Shown here in pieces: positions 1 to 5,266 of a stretch of 5,266 nucleotides of DNA. The notes under the pieces were generated by a model. That model saw nothing but the letters and a program-made list of their open reading frames with translations. It ran no database searches and was not told where the DNA came from. Origin of the DNA: Bacteroidales bacterium (GTDB lineage Bacteria; Bacteroidota; Bacteroidia; Bacteroidales; JALTDM01). The stretch is taken from the NCBI GenBank assembly GCA_026996635.1, contig JALWKH010000153.1:1-5266 (forward strand), given 5' to 3'. A program made the translations under genes and the position numbers. Positions within the stretch are counted from its first letter, which is position 1, and each line of letters begins with the position of its first letter.

Positions 1-110
1 GTACTATAGCTACTAAACGGGAAAATGAATTTTTAAGAACACAAAAAGATGTGATTTGTGAAATTGTAAAAGAAAACAATCCGTCATTAGTTAACCTCGT
101 AAATATTTAG
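1..110 (+). CDS. C-terminal end of an unidentified protein (5' partial)
   Basis: A reading frame is open from the window edge (first complete codon at position 3) to a TAG at 108-110 and encodes 35 residues. The visible tail is charged and looks helical, with the stretch RENEFLRTQKDVICEIVKEN, and it ends in LVNLVNI. It is too short to assign to a family. Evidence that it is a real gene end: the frame is open throughout, the composition looks like protein rather than spacer, and the stop lies only 3 nt before the ATG of the next gene, which is typical of an operon. The alternative is chance openness over 110 nt, which I consider less likely. Function unknown. Confidence 0.6.
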   Translation, partial: TIATKRENEFLRTQKDVICEIVKENNPSLVNLVNI

Positions 111-113
111 AAA

Positions 114-2396
114 ATGAAAAAAATCAGATTTTTTATTGCAATGCTTTTGTATGCAACATTATTGCAAGCACAAAACAACGGCTTTAACTACAAAGCACAG
201 ATAACCGATAACGGCAGTGTTGTCGCAAACCAATCCGTTGATGTTAGGTTTACTATTCTCGAAAACGGTTCTACCGTTGTTTATGAAGAAACGCAAACAG
301 CAACAACGGACGCATCGGGTATTTTTATTGTAAACATCGGAGAAGGAACTGTGGTAAGCGGTGATTTTTCAGCAATTAACTGGGCAAATGAACAATTTTT
401 GAAAGTAGAAATCAATACCGGAAACGGATATACGGATTTCGGCACTACTGCTTTTCATCCGGTGCCTACCGCAAAATATGCCGATAAAGCCGGAAATGTT
501 TTCAGCGGTGTTTTCGATAGTTTGTCAAATATACCTACCGTTTTTTACAAGGTGCAAACAACAAGCTATCCTACAACCGTTGATGATAATATTTATAGAA
601 ACGGTGCCATTATTTTAGGACAGCAGGATTTAGACCAAAACGATACAAAAATAAGAATATTCAAGGATGTTTCAAGCGGTGGTACAGGTGATGATATTGT
701 TAATTTCGAAAACCTAATTCAAGGAACGGGAACTCTTGACCAAACAGGCATTTTGAATACATTATCAGGCGATAATGGCGGAGGTCAAGTTGTTGCTATT
801 CAAAATGATATAAATAACAATGGAAGCGGCCGCAGATTCGGTTTGATTAATAACTTGTCCGGCACAGGTACAGGAAAACATTACGCAGTTTTCAACAATC
901 TTTCGGGTACTGCTACCGGAATGCAAATAGGAACTTACGACAGCATTTCAAATTCAAGCGATGCTATGATCTGTGCAAAATTTTCCGTTATCAACTCAAA
1001 CGGAAGCGGCACTCATACCGGCACATACAACGAAATAAATAACGGTACAGGTTATATTTATGCAAGTTGGAACAACATTTATTCAAACACCGACAGTATT
1101 GCAATTGCAAATTATAATTCTATCAGCAGCGGTAACAGTGCCGAAAGAGTTGGTACATACAATTATTTAACCAGTTCATCTAACAACAAAATGGTCGGGA
1201 CGAGAAATGAAATTCAGGGTAGTAGCAGTGCAGACCATTGTGGTGTGGAGAATATCTTTGATAATGATAACGGAACGGGAATAGGTGTAAAAAGCACATT
1301 TACAAACAACCAAGGTTTATGTTACGGTATGTATAATAATTTCACCGACAATTCAGACAAGACTTGGGGGTTATATAACGAGTTCACAGGACAGGATATG
1401 AAAGAACAAACTTGTATTGAAAATAAAATATCGGGAAAAGTAAACAATAATAATTTAAAACAAATCGGATTGAAAAATGATATATTTATAGATGGTAGTG
1501 TTTCCAATGGATGGGGGTCTTACAATAACAATTATTACGGAGTATTTAATGATATTCACGGATCTACCGGCAGTAGAATATATGGGGTGTATAATGACCT
1601 AAGTGCAAATGATGCTGAATTTATTATCGGTTATGGAAATTTTATAACCGGAGGTAATACAGGACAGACTGCTGTAGGGTTAGATAATACTGTATTTGAT
1701 GAAGGAGGAGAAAATGCTACAATAATAGGTATTCAAAATTATATAAGTGGAATTGGTGATAGTGCTCATTACGGAGTTATAAATGATATATCCGTTAATT
1801 ACCAATCTACGGGTAAAGTTTATGGTACAAAAAATATTATACAACACAGTGGTACGGATACTGTTTTTGCTACATATAATTCTTACGGAACAGATTTTAC
1901 TTATTTATATGGTACACACGGAAATGGCATTAAATACGGTACTTACAATTATATTCCTTCATCGGTAAATGGTACACATATAGCGGTTTACGGAAAAGCA
2001 ACGAAGTCAGGCTCTTATGCCGGTCAATTTATCGGCGATGTGGAAATAAGCCAAAAACTTAAAGCTCCAACCTCCGGTGATGCTGATATGAAAGCCTATG
2101 TTTACGGTTTTGTAGGATATGACGGCACCAATTATTCCGATCGTTCATCAAGCGGGTATAGTATTTCAAAGGTCGGAACAGGAATTTACAAAATAACACT
2201 AACAAGTTTATCTACCGACGATTATCACTATGTGGTAAGCGTAACTTCCGAAATAGGTGGAGGTGGCGTGCCGGTTTTTGCAGCAACCGATTATGTGGGA
2301 ACAAGCGGACACCAAAACGAGTTTTATGTTAAAACTTATGATTTGAGCGGTAATCTCGTTGATAATTCTTTCCATTTTGTTGTTTATAAAAAATAA
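114..2396 (+). CDS. Exported surface-fibre-like protein with about 28 15-residue GxYNxI repeats
   Basis: The product is 760 residues and is probably exported. Residues 1-19 form a signal peptide (KK, then a hydrophobic core, cleavage near LQA|Q). Residues about 23-128 form a beta-rich N-terminal domain seen often in Bacteroidota fibre-like proteins (FNYKAQITDNGSVVANQSV, then a VRFTILENGS motif, a GIFIVNIGEG motif and VPTAKYADKAGNV). Residues about 213-629 are degenerate repeats with consensus G-[TVL]-Y-N-x-[ILF]-S/T followed by a G/S/N/D-rich turn. The Asn recurs mostly every 15 residues (231, 246, 261, 276 as D, 306, 335, 350, 365, 380). Residues about 632-760 resemble the C-terminal head of tail-fibre-like proteins (AYVYGFVG, GTGIYKITLTSL, ending FHFVVYKK). 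There is no T9SS sorting domain and no catalytic motif. By analogy to other short-period beta-solenoids I infer an elongated surface stalk or adhesin. It sits 3 nt after the preceding stop and 5 nt before the next gene. The start is supported by the signal peptide. The function is not demonstrated. Confidence 0.85.
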   Translation: MKKIRFFIAMLLYATLLQAQNNGFNYKAQITDNGSVVANQSVDVRFTILENGSTVVYEETQTATTDASGIFIVNIGEGTVVSGDFSAINWANEQFLKVEINTGNGYTDFGTTAFHPVPTAKYADKAGNVFSGVFDSLSNIPTVFYKVQTTSYPTTVDDNIYRNGAIILGQQDLDQNDTKIRIFKDVSSGGTGDDIVNFENLIQGTGTLDQTGILNTLSGDNGGGQVVAIQNDINNNGSGRRFGLINNLSGTGTGKHYAVFNNLSGTATGMQIGTYDSISNSSDAMICAKFSVINSNGSGTHTGTYNEINNGTGYIYASWNNIYSNTDSIAIANYNSISSGNSAERVGTYNYLTSSSNNKMVGTRNEIQGSSSADHCGVENIFDNDNGTGIGVKSTFTNNQGLCYGMYNNFTDNSDKTWGLYNEFTGQDMKEQTCIENKISGKVNNNNLKQIGLKNDIFIDGSVSNGWGSYNNNYYGVFNDIHGSTGSRIYGVYNDLSANDAEFIIGYGNFITGGNTGQTAVGLDNTVFDEGGENATIIGIQNYISGIGDSAHYGVINDISVNYQSTGKVYGTKNIIQHSGTDTVFATYNSYGTDFTYLYGTHGNGIKYGTYNYIPSSVNGTHIAVYGKATKSGSYAGQFIGDVEISQKLKAPTSGDADMKAYVYGFVGYDGTNYSDRSSSGYSISKVGTGIYKITLTSLSTDDYHYVVSVTSEIGGGGVPVFAATDYVGTSGHQNEFYVKTYDLSGNLVDNSFHFVVYKK
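750..2000 (+). repeat. Array of degenerate 45-bp coding repeats (15-residue units)
   Basis: This is the repeat array inside the preceding gene, residues about 213-629. The clearest units read GTYNEI, GTYNYL, GTRNEI, GVENIF, GMYNNF, GLYNEF, GVFNDI, GVYNDL, GIQNYI, GVINDI, GTKNII and GTYNYI. Spacing is 15 residues for most of the first half. It becomes irregular around residues 437-479 (18, 16, then 8) and varies from 14 to 17 afterwards. The DNA copies are strongly diverged, so the period is preserved at protein level and not as a recent tandem duplication. Four cysteines (287, 376, 403, 434) lie just before the motif in their units. Confidence 0.8.
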
Positions 2397-2401
2397 AAAT
2401 T

Positions 2402-2890
2402 ATGGTTAGAAATGTTCTTTTAATAATAGTTTTCGTATTAACTGCTGCAAGATTGCAGGCTCAAACGGAAATAAAACGAAGTGCAATATCTCCGGTCGGA
2501 TATACAACTACCGCAGGAAGTGTAAAACTTCTGTGCGCAGCAGGCGAATTGGCGGTAAATGAAAACACACAAGGTACGGTGCATCTTTCCGAAGGTTTTA
2601 TTAATCCGGAATTGGCTGTTATTACTGGCGTAGCGGAATATGTAAATAGCGGAATTGATGTTACTGTTTTTCCTAATCCGGCAACAGATTTTATTAATGT
2701 TAAATTTTCAAAACCTGCAACTTACAAAATAGATTTGTATTCCGCAGAAGGTAAGATGATTGCAACCTATACAACCGGCAATACCGTAAAACAAATACCT
2801 GTAAGTAATCTTTCTTGCAGAGAATATTTGTTAATCATAAAAAATACAAATGACAGAGCATACAAAACTTTTAAACTTATAAAAGAATAG
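2402..2890 (+). CDS. Small secreted protein with T9SS type A sorting domain
   Basis: The product is 162 residues. A signal peptide covers about 1-20 (hydrophobic LLIIVFVLTAA, cleavage near LQA|Q). Residues about 24-70 follow a pattern common in small Bacteroidota T9SS proteins: AGELAV, then a short linker, then VHLSEGFINPEL. Residues about 88-162 are a T9SS C-terminal sorting domain with the hallmark VFPNPATDFINVKF at 89-102, a central IDLYSAEGKMI strand, and the terminal strands SNL...EYLLII...TFKLIKE. In the family this domain directs export through the outer-membrane type IX translocon and attachment to the cell surface. The usual glycine of the L-x-x-G-x-Y motif is Arg140 here. It lies 5 nt after the repeat protein with no Shine-Dalgarno, so it is probably co-translated and may be its partner; that role is inferred. 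It ends at a TAG that coincides with the natural end of the domain. Confidence 0.88.
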   Translation: MVRNVLLIIVFVLTAARLQAQTEIKRSAISPVGYTTTAGSVKLLCAAGELAVNENTQGTVHLSEGFINPELAVITGVAEYVNSGIDVTVFPNPATDFINVKFSKPATYKIDLYSAEGKMIATYTTGNTVKQIPVSNLSCREYLLIIKNTNDRAYKTFKLIKE

Positions 2891-2951
2891 TTCTTAAATG
2901 TGGATTAATGCAATTTAAAAAGATTGATAATCAAATTAAAACACTTAAGTT

Positions 2952-4307
2952 ATGAGAAAAATTTTAATTTTATTAGGAGTGGCTCTTATGGGAGTAGCAG
3001 CAAAGTCTCAAAGTCTGACATTTTCAAGCGAAATTCAATTGACAAATGTGCAGCCGTACCAATACAACAGTGTTGAGGTGTGCAGTTTTAACAACAACAG
3101 CGAATTGATAGACTTTCTTGCTACCTATAGCAACAAACTGGTTTGGTACGAAACGGATTACAATCAAACGGTGACCGAACATTTGATTGATCAAGTTTCA
3201 GGAGGAAGTTATCCGCATTTTATTGCCGCAAAAGCTTGCCAACTGGTAAATGATTACAGTAATGTACACGATGATATTATTGCACTCTACCGCGATGACG
3301 ATGTTGATGACATCAAACTCGTTACTTACACGAACGACGGAAGTAATAATTTTTCTTCGGCAAATATCATAAGTTCAACTTTGTCTATGCCGGTATCTTT
3401 GACTGTTGCAGATGTTAATCACGATTATTGTGCCGATATTCTTGTTGCTTCTGACGGTTATATTTTATTGTTCTTAAACGATGGATCGGGAAATTTTACA
3501 AGTGATACCATTGTTGCCGGAGAAATTGACTACCCGCCGTTTATAAAGACTGCCGATTTGAATGGAGACAACAATATTGACATTATTACAAATACCAATA
3601 ACGACCTTCAATGGCTGGCGGGTGACGGTGCAGGGAATTTCGGTGCCGCCCAGACTTTAAACCTTGGTGAAACTTCTCCGGTATACAATATTTTGATTAA
3701 AGATTTTGACGGTGACGGAGATAAAGACATTGTAACCCAAAACAGTACGAATACTACCAAGTTATACAAAAATGACGGTTCGGAGAATTTTACATTTGAT
3801 CACGAAATTTTTGCGGAAGCCGATAGTTGGACAACATCTATGGCACCGGGAAATTATGACGGAACATGGTCTTCCGAATACAATGATATCCTTACCGGTG
3901 TTTCGTCAAACGGTGATGCACCGCAAATAACTTTACTGATAAACGATGACAGCGGCAATTTTATTGATACTATTCAATTTGAAACTTCTTCGGATACTAT
4001 TGTTAATTTGTTTTCGATAGATTACAATTTTGATACTTGTATGGATGTAGTTGCAGCAACCTGTTACAGTATTGTATGGTTCAAAGGAACATCGTGCAAT
4101 ACCACAACAAGTGTTAATGAATTGAATAAAGAATCCGAACTAAGTTTTTATCCGAATCCGGCAAAAGAAGTATTACACATTAATAACCCAGATGGAGACA
4201 GTAAAACTGTAGAAATTAAGGACATTACAGGCAAAACAGTAAAAACTGTGTTTGTATCAGAAAATAAACAAACTATAAATTTAAGCAACTTATACAAAGG
4301 CATATAG
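2952..4307 (+). CDS. Secreted VCBS/FG-GAP repeat protein, T9SS sorting domain cut by an in-frame TAG
   Basis: The product as read is 451 residues. A signal peptide covers about 1-19. Residues about 100-370 contain VCBS/FG-GAP type units, a fold that usually forms a beta-propeller with Ca-binding loops. The acidic loops are DVNHDYCADI (154-163), DLNGDNNIDI (202-211), DFDGDGDKDI (251-260) and a weaker DYNFDTCMDV (357-366). They alternate with NDGSGNF-like turns at 128, 176, 224, 274 and 331. No enzyme motif is visible; such proteins are usually surface binding or structural modules. Residues about 397-451 begin a T9SS type A sorting domain (LSFYPNPAKEVLHI). The frame stops at TAG 4305-4307 immediately after LYKGI, where the conserved Tyr is expected, yet it continues sensibly for 18 more codons. 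The full-length form would be 470 residues. It starts 61 nt after the previous gene, so it may have its own promoter, although I see no clear one. Confidence 0.85.
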   Translation: MRKILILLGVALMGVAAKSQSLTFSSEIQLTNVQPYQYNSVEVCSFNNNSELIDFLATYSNKLVWYETDYNQTVTEHLIDQVSGGSYPHFIAAKACQLVNDYSNVHDDIIALYRDDDVDDIKLVTYTNDGSNNFSSANIISSTLSMPVSLTVADVNHDYCADILVASDGYILLFLNDGSGNFTSDTIVAGEIDYPPFIKTADLNGDNNIDIITNTNNDLQWLAGDGAGNFGAAQTLNLGETSPVYNILIKDFDGDGDKDIVTQNSTNTTKLYKNDGSENFTFDHEIFAEADSWTTSMAPGNYDGTWSSEYNDILTGVSSNGDAPQITLLINDDSGNFIDTIQFETSSDTIVNLFSIDYNFDTCMDVVAATCYSIVWFKGTSCNTTTSVNELNKESELSFYPNPAKEVLHINNPDGDSKTVEIKDITGKTVKTVFVSENKQTINLSNLYKGI

Positions 4308-4364
4308 TTTATTTCAATAAATAATGGTAAATCAAGCGAAATTAAAAAGCTTATAATCAATTAA
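4305..4364 (+). other. Nonsense codon plus intact remainder of the T9SS sorting domain
   Basis: The TAG at 4305-4307 is followed in the same frame by codons for FISINNGKSSEIKKLIIN and a TAA at 4362-4364. Joined to the preceding SNLYKGI through a tyrosine, this gives a normal sorting-domain end (GIYFISI...KKLIIN), matching SNL...EYLLII...FKLIKE in the gene upstream. One base change (TAT or TAC to TAG) explains the interruption. TAG is an ordinary stop at 108-110 and 2888-2890, so general reassignment of the codon is unlikely. A true mutation, a sequencing error or low-level readthrough all remain possible. Confidence 0.8.
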
Positions 4365-4409
4365 CTCTGGCGCTTTTATGAAAAAAATGAAAAAGGAATA
4401 AAAGCAGAG
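4365..4409. terminator. Imperfect inverted repeat between convergent genes, possible terminator
   Basis: The left arm is CTCT, a 3-nt bulge (GGC), then GCTTTTAT (4365-4379). The right arm is ATAAAAGC then AGAG (4398-4409). The 18-nt loop is A-rich. The position between two convergent genes suits a bidirectional terminator. Against this, the stem is A/T-rich and bulged, the loop is long, and no T-run follows at once on the + strand (the nearest is at about 4428-4434). It could instead mark a junction between two unrelated DNA segments. Confidence 0.35.
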
Positions 4410-4423
4410 ATCGTCATAGATAT

Positions 4424-4873
4424 TTAATTTTTTTCTACTTCCTCAATAATTCTCTTAAATTCTTCAGGATTATTAAATCTCATATAAACTGAAGCAAATC
4501 TTATGTATGCAACAGCATCTAAAGATTTTAGATGCCTCATAACCTCTTTTCCTATTTCCTCACTACTTATCTCTTTAACTCCTTTTTCTCTTATGCTTTG
4601 CTCTACTTCCTCAGCTATTCTCTCTATTTCCTTTAAAGATATAGGTCTTTTTTGAGTAGCTTTTTTAATCCCTTCTATTATCTTTTCTATCTTGAACTCC
4701 TCTCTTCGTCCATCTTTCTTTACAACTAATGTGCTAAGTTCTGCACGTTCATACGTAGTGAATCTTCTGCTACACCTATCGCATTCTCTTCTTCTTCTTA
4801 TAACTTTCATATCCTCAGTATATCGAGAGTCAATAACTCTTGTTTCTAAATTTCCACAAAAAGGGCAGCGCAT
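4424..4873 (-). CDS. nrdR: Transcriptional repressor NrdR of ribonucleotide reductase genes
   Basis: The product is 149 residues, the normal NrdR length. The N-terminal zinc ribbon has Cys3, Cys6, Cys31 and Cys34 (MRCPFCG and CDRC). The family signature IRRRREC precedes the second pair, and RRFTTYER follows. From about residue 48 to the end lies the ATP-cone (VVKKDGRREEF, then helices through to AYIRFASVYMRF). In the family the cone binds ATP or dATP and controls binding to NrdR boxes upstream of RNR genes. I chose the ATG at 4873 because family members start at M-[KR]-C-P; a GTG at 4882 would add three residues and overlap the preceding gene. The ATG lies 1 nt after the nrdJ stop with no visible Shine-Dalgarno, which suggests translational coupling. 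Isoleucine is ATA in 11 of 15 cases, unlike the + strand genes where ATT dominates. Confidence 0.96.
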   Translation of the reverse strand: MRCPFCGNLETRVIDSRYTEDMKVIRRRRECDRCSRRFTTYERAELSTLVVKKDGRREEFKIEKIIEGIKKATQKRPISLKEIERIAEEVEQSIREKGVKEISSEEIGKEVMRHLKSLDAVAYIRFASVYMRFNNPEEFKRIIEEVEKN

Positions 4874-4874
4874 G

Positions 4875-5266
4875 TTAATCACATTTACTATAATTGCATT
4901 CAGGATTCATGCAAACATAACACCCTTCTTCTATTTTTAAAGTTTTCATATTACATTGAGGACAAATTCTAAAAAGGTCTCCTCCATCTAAGGTGGTTTG
5001 CGAAGATGGAGACATAGAGACAGGCTCTTTACCTTCTTTATTTACAACTTCTACGGGCAAATTTTGTGAGGTGTGAGAGGTACTCGCAGGTTGAGATATA
5101 GATGGAATACCCAAAGGTGCAACACTAAATTCAAGTAATGTTTTATCAGATTCTTTTTTCAATAAACCAATATCAACAAAAAATTCTTCCATAACCTCTG
5201 CTATTTCCGCATATAAACTATGAATATATTTTCCATTTTTAAAATAACCTCCATTAGGATCATGAA
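4875..5266 (-). CDS. nrdJ: Adenosylcobalamin-dependent (class II) ribonucleotide reductase, C-terminal end (5' partial)
   Basis: The frame is open from the right edge of the window to TAA at 4877-4875, giving the last 129 residues; the Met at 5192 is internal, not a start. The first visible residues (HDPNGGYFKNGKYIHSLYAE and on to IAEVMEEFF) match the part of B12-dependent reductases just before the tail (GG...G..I.SL...I...). A Ser/Thr/Pro-rich linker follows, then a terminal Cys cluster: CPQC, then CYVC, C and the closing CNYSKCD. In NrdJ this tail is a zinc-binding module with redox cysteines thought to re-reduce the active site. The enzyme reduces ribonucleotides to deoxyribonucleotides independently of oxygen. 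It heads an operon with nrdR directly behind it, a pairing known in many bacteria. The catalytic barrel lies outside the window, so the class call rests on the tail and on the neighbour. Confidence 0.82.
   Translation of the reverse strand, partial: HDPNGGYFKNGKYIHSLYAEIAEVMEEFFVDIGLLKKESDKTLLEFSVAPLGIPSISQPASTSHTSQNLPVEVVNKEGKEPVSMSPSSQTTLDGGDLFRICPQCNMKTLKIEEGCYVCMNPECNYSKCD

Noticed and set aside
1322..1507. 61-residue frame on the - strand
   Set aside because: It lies wholly inside the repeat protein, shows no family features, and reflects the repetitive codon pattern of the opposite strand.
1783..1968. 61-residue frame on the + strand
   Set aside because: Out-of-frame reading within the repeat array; the in-frame repeats continue through it undisturbed.
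750..2000. CRISPR or DNA-level tandem repeat
   Set aside because: The 45-bp period exists only at protein level; the DNA copies are too diverged and the frame is coding throughout.
2943..2950. 8-bp palindrome ACTTAAGT just before the propeller gene
   Set aside because: Short, A/T-rich and easily due to chance; no second copy or promoter element accompanies it.
2891..2951. Bacteroidota promoter (TTG ... TAnnTTTG) for the propeller gene
   Set aside because: I searched for it and found no convincing -7 element; the gap is unremarkable.
4148..4360. 70-residue frame on the - strand
   Set aside because: Antisense to the T9SS sorting domain of the propeller gene, whose reading is clearly the real one.
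4376..4417. 13-codon frame MTISAFIPFSFFS on the - strand, 6 nt after the nrdR stop
   Set aside because: Too short, with no ribosome site or recognisable feature, and it overlaps the inverted repeat. I keep it only as a possible truncated gene start in the junction hypothesis.
4880..4882. GTG start for nrdR adding three residues
   Set aside because: The NrdR family starts at M-[KR]-C-P, which fits the ATG at 4873; the GTG would overlap the end of nrdJ.
4692..4940. 82-residue frame on the + strand
   Set aside because: Antisense to nrdR and the end of nrdJ, both firmly identified.

Overview
The window falls into two blocks that meet head to head. Positions 1 to about 4364 (+ strand) look like Bacteroidota or a related phylum that uses the type IX secretion system (T9SS). 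The genes are A/T-rich, start codons are preceded by A-rich sequence with no Shine-Dalgarno motif, the products have lipophilic signal peptides ending near ...QAQ, and two of the three complete products end in a T9SS type A sorting domain (FPNPA / YPNPA motif). Positions 4424-5266 (- strand) hold the 3' end of a B12-dependent (class II) ribonucleotide reductase and the regulator NrdR. Their Lys/Glu/Arg-rich protein style and ATA/AGA-rich codon use differ from the first block.

Layout: (i) 1-110, C-terminal end of an unidentified gene; (ii) 114-2396, a 760-residue exported protein with about 28 degenerate copies of a 15-residue G-x-Y-N-x-I repeat between a Bacteroidota N-terminal beta domain and a C-terminal head-like domain; (iii) 2402-2890, a small T9SS cargo or anchor protein 5 nt downstream; (iv) 2952-4307, a VCBS/FG-GAP beta-propeller-like T9SS cargo whose sorting domain is cut by an in-frame TAG exactly where its conserved tyrosine should be, with the remaining 18 codons intact up to a TAA at 4362-4364; (v) 4365-4423, a short convergent intergenic gap containing an imperfect inverted repeat; (vi) nrdR and (vii) nrdJ (partial), one operon read from the right edge leftwards.

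How the parts may work together: genes ii and iii look like a co-transcribed surface-fibre module in which only the small partner carries a T9SS signal. Gene iv is a separate secreted propeller protein. NrdJ makes deoxyribonucleotides, and NrdR senses ATP/dATP and represses RNR genes. The two blocks have no functional link. The change in style at 4365-4423 could reflect horizontal transfer, a genome that simply carries both kinds of gene, or a metagenomic assembly chimera; the sequence alone cannot decide. The points most worth a second look are the 15-residue repeat protein, the stop codon inside the sorting domain, and the possible junction.
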